From: Chryseobacterium sp. 52
GTDB lineage: Bacteria > Bacteroidota > Bacteroidia > Flavobacteriales > Weeksellaceae
Direction of reading: 5' to 3'
Length of the DNA stretch: 64,000 nucleotides
Assembly (NCBI RefSeq): GCF_002754245.1
Contig: NZ_PEEX01000001.1
Location: 1,220,001 to 1,284,000 of the forward strand
This document shows, piece by piece, positions 24,873 through 33,432 of this stretch; the stretch's first letter is position 1, and each line of letters starts with the position of its first letter. Position numbers and translations under genes: made by a program. The notes below the pieces were generated by a model. It saw only the letters and a list, made by a program, of their open reading frames with translations, did not search any database and had not been told where the DNA came from.

Positions 24873-24990
24873 ATTTATTTTCGGAATGAGTTTTTTTAGT
24901 TAAAAATACATTCATCAAAAATACTAAAGATTGCGAGTTTAAACAATTTTAGTCGTTAAGTCAGATAAAATATTTTAATTTTACTGCGTT

Positions 24991-25242
24991 ATGGAAGAAA
25001 AATCAAAAGATCCTTTGCATGGAAAAAGACTTGATGCTATTCTTGAAGAACTGGTAGAATACTATGAAGGTTTCGAGAAGCTTGGCGAGCAGATTAATAT
25101 AAAATGTTTTACAGATAACCCCAGTATAAAGTCTTCATTGAAGTTTCTGAGAAAAACAGATTGGGCGAGAACGAAAGTAGAAAGTTTGTATCTCTTTGTA
25201 TTGAGACAGAAAAAACGAAACGAAACAAAGAACGGAAACTGA
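24991..25242 (+). CDS. VF530-family DNA-binding protein
   Basis: 83 residues matching the VF530 (DUF2132) family almost throughout: DPLHGKRLDAILEELVEYY, then INIKCFTDNPSIKSSLKFLRK, then WARTKVESLYL. Vibrio VF530 is a small alpha-helical protein reported as DNA-binding. A Lys/Arg/Asn tail (RQKKRNETKNGN) extends the fold. It is probably monocistronic. Confidence 0.9.
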   Translation: MEEKSKDPLHGKRLDAILEELVEYYEGFEKLGEQINIKCFTDNPSIKSSLKFLRKTDWARTKVESLYLFVLRQKKRNETKNGN

Positions 25243-25307
25243 AAAAGGAGACTGTTTTGAAATTTTTGTTTTAACGTGTTTTCCACAATCAATCATTTCA
25301 AAAATAG

Positions 25308-25315
25308 TATATTTG
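25308..25315 (+). promoter_or_regulatory. -7 promoter element of the FKBP gene
   Basis: TATATTTG, an exact match, 43 bp before the ATG. The predicted leader contains a small hairpin (CGTGA/TCACG near 25328-25344). Confidence 0.55.
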
Positions 25316-25358
25316 TGCTGTTAATCGTGAAAAAACATCACGAAAAAAAAGAGAAAAT

Positions 25359-25859
25359 ATGACAATTGAAACCAACCATGTTGTAGCAGTAAGCTACATA
25401 CTTCACACAATCGAAGAAGATGGAAGTAAGATTCTTGTAGAAGAAACAACAGCAGAAAATCCACTTACATTTTTATACGGTGTAGGAATGATGATTCCAA
25501 AATTTGAAGAAAATATCCTGGGCTTGAAAGCCGGTGATAAAGCCGCTTTTACAATTGCATCAGAAGAAGCTTACGGAGACAAAGATCCGAATTCAATTAC
25601 GCAATTGCCGATAGATATGTTTCAGGAATCAGGAACTCCGCCTGTAGGAGCTATTTTGCCTCTATCTGATGGTCAGGGAAATAATTTCCAGGCATTTGTA
25701 ATAGATGTAACACCAGAATTTGTAGTGGCAGATCTTAACCATCCAATGGCTGGGAAAGTTTTAGATTTCCAGGTGGAAATTGTAAATACACGTCCTGCAA
25801 CAGAAGAAGAATTGGCACACGGTCACGCTCATGGAGTTGACGGAACAGATGCTCACTAA
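25359..25859 (+). CDS. SlyD-like FKBP peptidyl-prolyl isomerase
   Basis: 166-residue FKBP-type prolyl isomerase and chaperone of the SlyD group. The first FKBP segment (VAVSYILHT, then LTFLYGVGMMIPKFEENILGLKAGDKAAFTI) is split by the IF (insert-in-flap) chaperone domain, about residues 75-130, as in SlyD. The His-containing tail HGHAHGVDGTDAH is a shortened form of the metal-binding SlyD tail. It acts in the cytosol on protein folding. A strong terminator follows. Confidence 0.92.
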   Translation: MTIETNHVVAVSYILHTIEEDGSKILVEETTAENPLTFLYGVGMMIPKFEENILGLKAGDKAAFTIASEEAYGDKDPNSITQLPIDMFQESGTPPVGAILPLSDGQGNNFQAFVIDVTPEFVVADLNHPMAGKVLDFQVEIVNTRPATEEELAHGHAHGVDGTDAH

Positions 25860-25868
25860 ACTATAAAG

Positions 25869-25898
25869 AATGTCCGATTTTTTCGGACATTTTTTTTC
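25869..25898 (+). terminator. Terminator of the FKBP gene
   Basis: AATGTCCGA pairs with TCGGACATT around a T-loop, followed by seven Ts. Confidence 0.88.
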
Positions 25899-25899
25899 T

Positions 25900-26277
25900 C
25901 TATTCTAAAAATTTTCCACTCACATAAAACCAACGGTTTTGAATCATCTTGAATGTTGATAATTCATGATGCACTTGCTTATATCCTTCCTCATCCGTAT
26001 AAAAAGCTTTAAATTCAACTTTGCTGACAGAAGGTTTAGCTATAATTTCCAGTTTTGTCCATCCATTAATTTCTCCCCATTCCTGCAGATCTTCTGTATT
26101 GTGAAATTTTCTTTTTGCCGGAAATGTCGTTTCCATTAAATATTTTCCGTTCGGAACGGCAAAAGCAGAAAACCGGGAACGCATCAGAGCTTCCGCAGTA
26201 GGTGCGTTCTTTTCTCCGATGTGGTAAGGTTGACAGCATTCTTCATACGATTTTCCTGAACAGCAGGGACAGTCCAT
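25900..26277 (-). CDS. YchJ-family protein with SEC-C-type zinc motif
   Basis: 125 residues. The N-terminus is a SEC-C-like metal-binding motif (CPCCSGKSYEECC). It is followed by the YchJ signature TAEALMRSRFSAFAV and an NTF2-like beta-rich domain (WTKLEII, VEFKAFY, STFKMIQNRWFYVSG). The function of YchJ is unknown; the fold suggests small-molecule or protein binding. Its end lies close to the FKBP terminator. Confidence 0.9.
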   Translation of the reverse strand: MDCPCCSGKSYEECCQPYHIGEKNAPTAEALMRSRFSAFAVPNGKYLMETTFPAKRKFHNTEDLQEWGEINGWTKLEIIAKPSVSKVEFKAFYTDEEGYKQVHHELSTFKMIQNRWFYVSGKFLE

Positions 26278-26315
26278 ATTTTTATTTTTTGAACCACAAA
26301 AATAGAGATTTTATT

Positions 26316-26510
26316 AATAGGAACGGGCTTTAGCCCGTGACACAAAGAATAAATCATTCTACTTCAATCAATATAAGCTTTCTCAAAAACAATACAATAT
26401 AATACCTCTTATTATTCAATAGGAACGGGCTTTAGCCCATTTACTTTCGCAAAAACAATACAATATAATACCTCTTATTATTCAATAGGAATGGGCTTTA
26501 GCCCATTTAC
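26316..26510. repeat. GGGCTTTAGCCC palindromic repeats, two in a 66-bp tandem array
   Basis: Three copies of the palindrome are present. ACGGGCTTTAGCCCGT lies at 26323-26338; the others centre near 26431 and 26497. The second and third sit at the end of near-identical 61-bp units, 26384-26444 and 26450-26510, repeated with a period of 66 bp. The units differ at one base, which turns an imperfect hairpin (ACGGGC...GCCCAT) into a perfect one (ATGGGC...GCCCAT). This is typical of a REP-like intergenic element. No transposase lies in the window. Confidence 0.75.
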
Positions 26511-26551
26511 ACAAGACCCCGGATTATTTTCATCGGTTTTAACCAAAACCT

Positions 26552-26585
26552 ATAAAAAAAGAAGCATTCAATCGAATGCTTCTTT
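26552..26585 (-). terminator. Terminator of the M3 peptidase
   Basis: AAGAAGCATTC pairs with GAATGCTTCTT around a four-base loop. On the minus strand it is followed by a run of Ts. It begins only seven bases past the stop codon. Confidence 0.82.
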
Positions 26586-26592
26586 GTAAATT

Positions 26593-28734
26593 TTATTTAA
26601 TAAAACCTCTGTTTCTCAATAAAGGCTTGATATCAGGATCATGTCCTGTAAAATCTCTGAACGCCTGGTTAAGATCTACAGAATTTCCTACAGAAAGAAT
26701 ATATTTTCTGAAACGGTCACCGTTTTCTCTGGTCAGACCGCCATTACTTTTGATCCATTCCCATGCATCATTGTCAAGGGTTTCAGACCATAGATAAGCA
26801 TAATATCCAGCAGAGTAGCCTCCGCCCCAGATGTGGGCAAAATACGGAGTATGGTATCTTGGAGGAACGGTAGCCAAAGTAAATCCATGGCTGGCTAATG
26901 ACTGCTTTTCGAAATCAAGAACAGGAATTAACTGACTTTCATTTGTTACCGTATGCCAATCCATATCCAGAGCTGCGGCAGAAACAAGTTCTGTCGTCAT
27001 ATATCCCTGATTGAAGGTAGATGCTTTCTTTATTTTTTCAACCAATGCCTGAGGAATCGGTTGTTTAGTTTCATAATGGAGCGCATAGTTTTTAAGAACT
27101 ACAGGGTCTAATGCCCAGTGCTCGTTAATTTGCGAAGGGAATTCTACAAAATCTCTCGGAACACTTGTTCCTGAAAGAGAAGGGTACTTCTGGCTTGCAA
27201 ACATTCCATGGATAGAGTGTCCAAATTCATGGAACATCGTAGAAACATCATCATAGCTGATCAGAGATGGTTTTCCCGGAGCCGGTTTCTGATAATTATA
27301 ACAGTTTACAATCACAGGTTTTGTTCCTAAAAGATAAGACTGCTCAACGAAGTTACTCATCCATGCACCCCCGTTTTTAGAATCTCTGGTATAGAAATCA
27401 AGATAATAGATCGCGATAGATTTTCCATCGTGGTCAAAAACTTCATAAGTTACCACATCAGGATGATAAACCGGAAGATCAGTTCTCTTCTTAAAAGTAA
27501 GTCCGTAGAACTTTTCAGCCGCATAGAAAACTCCTTTTTCCAAAACTGTAGTCACCTCAAAGTAAGGTTTGATTTGGTTTTCATCAAGGTCATATTTCGC
27601 TTTTCTTACCTGCTCCGCATAGAAATTCCAGTCCCAGGGCTCAACCTTGAAACCTCCTTTTTGCTGATCAATAAGATCCTGGATGTCTTTTGCTTCACGT
27701 CTTGCAGTTTCCACAGCAGGAGTGGCAATCTGGTTCATCAGCTTAGTGGCTGCCTCCGGAGTTTTAGCCATCTGATCCTGAAGCTTCCAGTCTGCGAAGC
27801 TTTTTTTGCCAAGGGTCTGTGCTTTTTTAAGTCTTAGTTTAGCCAGCTTTTCAATGGTTTCGCGGGTATCATTTCCATCGCCTTTTTCAGCTCTGAGCCA
27901 TGATGCCTTGAACAGTTTTTCTCTTGTCGTTCTGTTCTTCAGATTTTGAAGAAGAGGCTGTTGAGTGGTATTTTGTAAAGCAAGAAGATATTTTCCCGGC
28001 TGTCCTGCGGTTTTAGCATCCGTTGAAGCTGCTTCAATCTCATCGGCAGAAAGACCATCCAGCTCTTTAGCGTCAGAGAAAAATACACCTCCCTGCTTTC
28101 TTGCTTCCAATAATTTATTGGCATATTGAGTAGAAAGTGAAGCCAGCTCCTGATTGATCTGCTTTAATTTTTCCTTGTCCGCTGCAGAAAGATTCGCTCC
28201 TGCAATTTCAAAGTTTTGTTTGTAGTACTGAACCAGTCTTTTTCCTTCTGAATCTAAACCATCTTCTTTGATTGACTTGATTCTTTTATATAAATTTTCA
28301 TTCAGGTACATTTTATCAGAATGTGCCGCAAAAATAGGAGCGTACTCTTCATCTAAAGCCTGAAGGGTGGGGTTGGTATTTGCACTTGTAAGATTGGAAA
28401 ATACAATAGTGGCTCTCTTTAAAACTTCACCGCTTTTTTCCAGGGCAACAATCGTATTTTCAAAAGTAGGAGCTTCCGGATTGTTGGCGATCTTCAGGAT
28501 CTCAGCATCGTGCTGTTGAAGTCCAAAATTGAAAGCAGGTTTGAAATGTTCATTTTTGATTTTATCGAATTCCGGAGCTTCATATTGAAGCTTACTTTTC
28601 TTCATAAAAGGGTTTGAAGATAAAGAGGGATCGGTTACAGGAATCTCCTGTTGAGTATCGGTTTTCTTCATGGTAGTACAAGATTGATTAAGTGCCAGCG
28701 CAGAAATTAACAATACCGATGAAATATTTTTCAT
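26593..28734 (-). CDS. dcp: M3 family peptidyl-dipeptidase (Dcp-like) lipoprotein
   Basis: 713-residue zinc metallopeptidase of the thimet oligopeptidase group that trims dipeptides from the C-terminus of peptides. The N-terminus is a lipoprotein signal (SALALNQSC), placing it in the periplasm, unlike cytosolic E. coli Dcp. The zinc site is H502-E-F-G-H506 (FHEFGHSIHGM) with a downstream glutamate. Peptide-binding signatures YLDFYTRDSKNGGAWM and HTPYFAHIWGGGYSAGYYAYLWS match Dcp. Its longest ATG start is used. Confidence 0.92.
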   Translation of the reverse strand: MKNISSVLLISALALNQSCTTMKKTDTQQEIPVTDPSLSSNPFMKKSKLQYEAPEFDKIKNEHFKPAFNFGLQQHDAEILKIANNPEAPTFENTIVALEKSGEVLKRATIVFSNLTSANTNPTLQALDEEYAPIFAAHSDKMYLNENLYKRIKSIKEDGLDSEGKRLVQYYKQNFEIAGANLSAADKEKLKQINQELASLSTQYANKLLEARKQGGVFFSDAKELDGLSADEIEAASTDAKTAGQPGKYLLALQNTTQQPLLQNLKNRTTREKLFKASWLRAEKGDGNDTRETIEKLAKLRLKKAQTLGKKSFADWKLQDQMAKTPEAATKLMNQIATPAVETARREAKDIQDLIDQQKGGFKVEPWDWNFYAEQVRKAKYDLDENQIKPYFEVTTVLEKGVFYAAEKFYGLTFKKRTDLPVYHPDVVTYEVFDHDGKSIAIYYLDFYTRDSKNGGAWMSNFVEQSYLLGTKPVIVNCYNYQKPAPGKPSLISYDDVSTMFHEFGHSIHGMFASQKYPSLSGTSVPRDFVEFPSQINEHWALDPVVLKNYALHYETKQPIPQALVEKIKKASTFNQGYMTTELVSAAALDMDWHTVTNESQLIPVLDFEKQSLASHGFTLATVPPRYHTPYFAHIWGGGYSAGYYAYLWSETLDNDAWEWIKSNGGLTRENGDRFRKYILSVGNSVDLNQAFRDFTGHDPDIKPLLRNRGFIK

Positions 28735-28793
28735 AAATTAGTTGTTATTAAAGTATAAAGATATTAAAAACTTAATTTATAAAAGCAGTAAAC

Positions 28794-29612
28794 ATGAAAT
28801 CAAGGACTCTTTTTATATTTTCAGCCTTCGCGCTGATGGCTTCGTGCAATGAAAAACAGGACAGAAGAAACAATGGCAATAATAATGACTGGGCGGATAA
28901 AGTAATTGACAAAGAAAGCGGCTCGGTTCAACAGAAGGAATTTAAAGGAGATTTCGATGAGATTGAAGTATCTCAGGCGATAGATGCTGAGGTGATCAAA
29001 TCTGACGTTGAGAAAGTTGTTATTTCTGCCCCGGAAAACATTATCAATGAAATCCTTGTGGATAACAGTGGCGGAAGGCTCCACATCCATTACAAATCAG
29101 GAATCAGGGTGAGAAATAGCAACAATGTGAAAGCCAAGATTTATACTAAAGATTTTACGAAGATTGTGGCTAATTCTGCAGCAAGTATTATTATAAAAGA
29201 TAAATTTACACAGGAAAAACTGGATATTGAAATCTCCAGTGCAGCAAGTGTGACCGGTGATCTGGAAGCTAATGATTTTGATATCTCGGCGGACAGCAGC
29301 AGCCGTTTCACTGGAAAAGTTTGGGCAGTAGATCTTGGGATTGATGCTTCTTCCGCTGCAAGTATTGATATTTCAGGAAAAACTAAAAATGCAGATATTA
29401 CTTCTTCATCAGCCAGCAGTATTTCGGCACAAGAAGTTATTGCAGATCATGTAAAAGCTGAAGCCTCCAGTGGGGCAAGTATTCAGATCAGTGCTGTTTC
29501 TTCAGTCAATGCTGAAGCTTCTTCAGGAGGAAGTGTTGATATTGCTAAAAAAGGGGATGTTAAAGATATAACCAAGCAGGAAAGCAGTGGCGGAAGTATA
29601 AATATTCACTAA
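28794..29612 (+). CDS. Head-GIN-domain lipoprotein (DUF2807)
   Basis: 272 residues. MKSRTLFIFSAFALMASC is a lipoprotein signal with Cys19. The mature part is the head-GIN / putative autotransporter-adhesin domain: repeated short beta-strands such as AASIIIKDKF, SSAASVTGDLEANDF, SSSRFTGKV, SSAASIDISGK and SSGGSVDIAKKG, forming a right-handed beta-helix. Function in the family is undefined; surface adhesion or scaffolding has been suggested. Its stop lies one base from the stop of the convergent antiporter gene. Confidence 0.87.
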   Translation: MKSRTLFIFSAFALMASCNEKQDRRNNGNNNDWADKVIDKESGSVQQKEFKGDFDEIEVSQAIDAEVIKSDVEKVVISAPENIINEILVDNSGGRLHIHYKSGIRVRNSNNVKAKIYTKDFTKIVANSAASIIIKDKFTQEKLDIEISSAASVTGDLEANDFDISADSSSRFTGKVWAVDLGIDASSAASIDISGKTKNADITSSSASSISAQEVIADHVKAEASSGASIQISAVSSVNAEASSGGSVDIAKKGDVKDITKQESSGGSINIH

Positions 29613-29613
29613 A

Positions 29614-31500
29614 TTAAGTTGGAGTTTCCTCGTCATTTTCTTCATCTACTGACGAGGAACCTTCCCAATTTCTATTATCAAAATTAAGATTGTCATAAGC
29701 CAATAGTTCCTCCTCACGCTGGAGGATTTCTTTTGTAGTAAATAATAGGATTTCATCATCATGCTTTGCTTTGGCAAGTCTCCGGATAGAGGCTTTGTCA
29801 ATCGCCATGAATCTCTGCCCGAGACGTCTTGCGGCATATTTTCTCATTCCGGTTTCATGAAGAACATCTACAGCCATATCTACGGCAGTTCCTAATGTTT
29901 CACGATAAATATTTTCAATACCGTTGTTGAGGTATTCGTAAGCGTCGATTCTGTTTTTGGTCCTTACAAAGATTTTAACGTCCGGATAATGCTCGCGTAC
30001 CAGATCGGCAATGAATTTGTTATCATCAGGATCATCAAGACATAGAACTAGAATTTCAGCATCTTCAATTCCTGCCGCCCTTAAAATGGGAATCCTTGTT
30101 GCATCTCCGTAATATACTTTAAAACCATAACTTCTCAACAGCTTTACCCGGTCAGAATCCCTGTCCAGAACTGTCGCCGGAATTTTATTCGCTTTTAAAA
30201 GACGTCCTACCGTACTTCCGAAATGCCCGAAACCTACGATAATAATTTTCTTTTGACTTACATCGTTGTCCAGAATATTGAAATCATTTTCTTCATCGGG
30301 AATTTCTTTGATGAATTTTGGCGTGATGAATCTGTCGTTAATAATCAGAAGAATAGGAGTGATACACATCGTAATTGCAGTAACGGCCATCATCTGGGCA
30401 TTAAGTTCAGGGCTTAAAAGATAAAGATCCGAAGCATAATTGATCAGTACAAAAGCAAATTCCCCTACCTGAGAAAGCGCAAAAGCATAAAATAAACTTT
30501 GTGGCGTATCAATCTTGAAAAACTTCCCGATAGCATACAGAACGACAAATTTTACAGCCAATACTGCAAAAACAGTAGAGAAAATAAACAGAGGATCCTG
30601 CTGAATAATATTAAAGTTGATAGTAGAACCTACACTTACAAAGAAGACTGCCAAAAGAAGTCCCTTAAAAGGATTGATCTGGGCTTCCAGCTCGTGCCGG
30701 AATTCACTGTTGGCAAGCATAACGCCTGCAAGAAAGGCTCCCAAAGCAGGCGACAGTCCTATTGCTGCCATAAGCTCTGAAACCCCGATCACAAGAAATA
30801 AAGAGGATGCCGTCAGCAATTCTGTCATACCTGATTTTGAAACATACCTTAAGAAAGGAACAAAGACATACCTTCCAAGTAAGATCAGAATAGCCACCCC
30901 TAAAATTACCGTTCCGGCCTGCAGCCACTCCGGTAGTTTCTGGATCAGAATCTGGATTTCGTTGTCATGGTGACTTGCTTTATAGTTTGCGAGAATAGGA
31001 AGGATAGCCAAAATAGGAATCACGGCAATATCCTGAAACAGGAGAGTAGAGAATGAGGCTTCTCCGGCCATAGTTTTAAAATTATTCTTTTCCTGAAGAG
31101 TCTGCAGTACAATAGCAGTAGAAGAGAGGGCAAAACACATGGCAATTGCAATCGCTTTGTCTATCCTCCATCCTGCACTGATGAAAACCAGAAAAAGAAG
31201 TGAAATAGAAAGCAGCATCTGTGTGAGCCCTAAGCCCATAATTTTCTTCCGCATGTCCCAGAACTTCCTTGGCTCCAGCTCCAGTCCTACCAAAAAAAGC
31301 AGCATGATAACACCAAATTCACTGGCGTGCATAATGTCATTAACATCATTTCCGGTAAGTCTGAGAACATAAGGCCCAATAATAATACCGCCTAAAATAT
31401 ATCCGATCACAGAACTTAGTCCAAATTTTCTCGCCAAAGGAACCATAATAATAGCTACCCCTAAGAAAATTAATGTATTCATTGCTAAGCTGGACTCCAT
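29614..31500 (-). CDS. KefB/KefC-type cation:proton antiporter
   Basis: 628-residue CPA2-family antiporter or potassium efflux protein. Residues about 5-385 are 12-13 membrane helices with the Na+/H+ exchanger signature (SLFLVIGVSELMAAIGLSPALGAFLAGVMLA is part of it). Residues about 400-520 are a TrkA-N/RCK Rossmann domain (IIIVGFGHFGSTVGRLL; VYYGDATRIPILRAAG). The tail is acidic. A KefF-like quinone reductase gene ends three bases upstream, mirroring E. coli kefF-kefC, so control of K+ efflux by electrophiles or glutathione-like thiols is plausible but unproven here. Confidence 0.9.
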   Translation of the reverse strand: MESSLAMNTLIFLGVAIIMVPLARKFGLSSVIGYILGGIIIGPYVLRLTGNDVNDIMHASEFGVIMLLFLVGLELEPRKFWDMRKKIMGLGLTQMLLSISLLFLVFISAGWRIDKAIAIAMCFALSSTAIVLQTLQEKNNFKTMAGEASFSTLLFQDIAVIPILAILPILANYKASHHDNEIQILIQKLPEWLQAGTVILGVAILILLGRYVFVPFLRYVSKSGMTELLTASSLFLVIGVSELMAAIGLSPALGAFLAGVMLANSEFRHELEAQINPFKGLLLAVFFVSVGSTINFNIIQQDPLFIFSTVFAVLAVKFVVLYAIGKFFKIDTPQSLFYAFALSQVGEFAFVLINYASDLYLLSPELNAQMMAVTAITMCITPILLIINDRFITPKFIKEIPDEENDFNILDNDVSQKKIIIVGFGHFGSTVGRLLKANKIPATVLDRDSDRVKLLRSYGFKVYYGDATRIPILRAAGIEDAEILVLCLDDPDDNKFIADLVREHYPDVKIFVRTKNRIDAYEYLNNGIENIYRETLGTAVDMAVDVLHETGMRKYAARRLGQRFMAIDKASIRRLAKAKHDDEILLFTTKEILQREEELLAYDNLNFDNRNWEGSSSVDEENDEETPT

Positions 31501-31503
31501 AGG

Positions 31504-32025
31504 CTATTGATTGAGTAGTTCTGTAAATTCTTTTTTATGTAAAATAATGTCTTTTTTGCTGAGTTTATTGGCCTCATAAACGATTTTGATATGCTTGATG
31601 TCGGCTTTGAAAACCTTTAAAGAGACAATTAGCCCGCTGATCAGTTCATCTATGGTATACTGATAGGTTCCGGTTTTACTGAAAGACCGTTCTTTTCCTC
31701 CGGTGGTTATCAGAATATAAATCTCTTTGCCTTCCAGTGGATTGTTTTCTCCTTCTTTCAGCCAATCTCTATCGAAAACTTCATCGATCCATAATCTTAG
31801 CAAAGGTGGCATTCCAAACCATATTAAAGGAAATTGAAAGATAAACCGATCGTAGTTCTTTAATCTTTTTCTTTCCCTGAATGCCGCAATGTGAAAATCC
31901 GGATATTCTTCGTAAAGATCTCTGAGGGTAAAGTGCTGGTGACGGACATAGAAATTAAAAAGCTCTACATTAGAATTGGAGTGCTCTAAATAGGGATGTG
32001 CAAAAACTACCAGCGTCTTCTTCAT
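31504..32025 (-). CDS. KefF-like NAD(P)H quinone oxidoreductase
   Basis: 173-residue flavodoxin-fold oxidoreductase of the NQO1/KefF/KefG type. Signatures are VVFAHPYLEHSNSN at the start (FMN phosphate loop), DRFIFQFPLIWFGMPPLLRLWIDEVF near residue 85, and TTGGKERSFSKTG near 118. In E. coli, KefF binds KefC and activates it. The gene directly precedes the antiporter with three bases between, supporting the same partnership. Confidence 0.88.
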   Translation of the reverse strand: MKKTLVVFAHPYLEHSNSNVELFNFYVRHQHFTLRDLYEEYPDFHIAAFRERKRLKNYDRFIFQFPLIWFGMPPLLRLWIDEVFDRDWLKEGENNPLEGKEIYILITTGGKERSFSKTGTYQYTIDELISGLIVSLKVFKADIKHIKIVYEANKLSKKDIILHKKEFTELLNQ

Positions 32026-32161
32026 AAACCTGTTTTCAGTAAATATAATGAAAAAATATTGAATAAAAGATGATTTTTGTATGGTTTTATTAATTTTTCA
32101 ACACGTAAAATTGAATTTAGTATTAAATAATATAAAGAACTGATGTGATTTTAGAATATTA

Positions 32162-32189
32162 AATAAAAAATCGGGCAACAAGCCCGATT
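32162..32189 (-). terminator. Terminator of the LemA-TPM operon
   Basis: AATCGGGC pairs with GCCCGATT around a five-base loop. On the minus strand six Ts follow. Confidence 0.85.
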
Positions 32190-32213
32190 ATATTGATTAT
32201 GATTATTTTTTAA

Positions 32214-33023
32214 CTACCATCCGCCGGAAGCACCGCCTCCTCCGAAGCTGCCTCCGCCACCGAAACCGCCAAATCCACCGCCTCCACCGGAACTTCCTCC
32301 ACCGCCGCCTCCTCCGAAGCTGCCCGGGAAAGGGAAGAACCCGCCAGGGTAATTTCTGCGTCCTCTTCTGGTAATGATTACATCATCGTCATCATTATTT
32401 CCGCCGCCGCCACCTCCGCCTCTGTTGCCAAATATAATGGCGAGAAGGATGAAGATCACAAATGCGATAATCAGGATTTTAAATGCACTTCCATTGCCGG
32501 AAGGTGCTGAGGTTTCTGTAGGCTTGAATTTCCCCTGAACAGCCTCCATAATTGCTGAGGTCCCCCGGTTGATGCCTTCATACCATTGTCCTTGCCTGAA
32601 GTTAGGAGTGACAATATAGTCTAAAATCTGTCCAGCCACTGAAGCTGTAAGATATTGTTCTACGGCTCTTCCCTGCTGGATAGACATTGTACGGTCTTCT
32701 GTAGCGATCAGAAAAACGACCCCGTTATCTACTCCCTTTTTTCCTATTTTCCATTGCTGGCCAAACATGGTAGCCAGAAAGTTGACATCTTCTCCTTTGG
32801 TAGAAGGAATAATGATGACTTCAATTTCCGTGGAAGTAGAGTCTGCAAATTTGATCAGCTTATTATTCAACTCATCTTTTTGTTGCTGAGTAAGCAGTCC
32901 TGCTTCATCAAACACGGGATACAGAACCGCCGGTTTTGGCGGAATAGTGTATTGTGCAGATACAAAAGTGTAAAAGCAGAAGAGGATGAATGAAAATACT
33001 ATTTTAAGAGAACGTAATCTCAT
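32214..33023 (-). CDS. TPM-domain protein with glycine-rich tail
   Basis: 269 residues: signal peptide (to about residue 23), TPM domain (about 30-165; YPVFDEAGLLTQQQKDELN, then STEIEVIIIPST, GKKGVDNGVVFLIATEDRTMSIQQGRA), one transmembrane helix (FKILIIAFVIFILLAIIFG), and a C-terminal tail rich in Gly and Ser ending ASGGW. The tail is low-complexity. TPM domains are linked to photosystem repair in plants and occur with LemA in bacteria. Its start overlaps the upstream TPM gene by 20 bases, so the three genes form an operon. Confidence 0.87.
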   Translation of the reverse strand: MRLRSLKIVFSFILFCFYTFVSAQYTIPPKPAVLYPVFDEAGLLTQQQKDELNNKLIKFADSTSTEIEVIIIPSTKGEDVNFLATMFGQQWKIGKKGVDNGVVFLIATEDRTMSIQQGRAVEQYLTASVAGQILDYIVTPNFRQGQWYEGINRGTSAIMEAVQGKFKPTETSAPSGNGSAFKILIIAFVIFILLAIIFGNRGGGGGGGNNDDDDVIITRRGRRNYPGGFFPFPGSFGGGGGGGSSGGGGGFGGFGGGGSFGGGGASGGW

Positions 33024-33432
33024 TAGAAAGCTGGTTGGGGTTTTTTCCCTGAACGGGAAAATATTTTTTTAATTCAAGACCGGTTTCCAGAATGCCGCTT
33101 TTCAAAGCTTTATAATAATTCCCTTTGGCAAATTCAGCAGTGATGTAATCGTGGAGATGATCCCAATACGATTGGTATACTTTATCATGGATTCCGATAT
33201 CCCCAATGATGGTCAGGTATTTTTGTTCGAAATTGACATGGAAAAGCACAGCATTTCTGTCGGCAGTTTTATTCATACAGAGTTCTTTGAAAACTTCAAA
33301 TGCAGTTTCTGCATTTTGTATTTCCGTATTCGAGTCTATGTGCACCCTGATCTCGCCTGTAGAATGTTCTTCCGCCGACTGTATAGCTTCCGCAAGGGAA
33401 GAGATTTGCTGATTTGTCAGAAAACGGCTCAT
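33004..33432 (-). CDS. Cytosolic TPM-domain protein
   Basis: 142 residues, mostly one TPM domain without a signal peptide or membrane helix. Visible signatures are AEEHSTGEIRVHID near residue 20, TADRNAVLFHVNFEQKYLTIIGD near 55, and WDHLHDYITAEFAKGNYYKAL near 95. It lies between lemA and the membrane-bound TPM gene; its ATG overlaps the lemA stop by one base. It may act on the cytoplasmic face of the same complex. Confidence 0.85.
   Translation of the reverse strand: MSRFLTNQQISSLAEAIQSAEEHSTGEIRVHIDSNTEIQNAETAFEVFKELCMNKTADRNAVLFHVNFEQKYLTIIGDIGIHDKVYQSYWDHLHDYITAEFAKGNYYKALKSGILETGLELKKYFPVQGKNPNQLSNEITFS

Larger units (their letters stand above)
24581..24990. other. 410-bp gap holding a terminator and a small ORF
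   Basis: Contains the LLM terminator (24584-24614) and the 50-residue basic ORF on the minus strand (24720-24872). The remainder (24615-24719 and 24873-24990) shows no ORF or strong hairpin. Confidence 0.5.
26278..26592. other. 315-bp gap filled by repeats and a terminator
   Basis: Occupied by the palindromic repeats (26316-26510) and the M3 peptidase terminator (26552-26585). No ORF of note. Confidence 0.6.

Noticed and set aside
26316..26510. CRISPR array suspicion because of spaced palindromic repeats
   Set aside because: Only three palindromes, the inter-repeat sequence is itself duplicated, and no cas genes exist; it is a REP-like tandem repeat.
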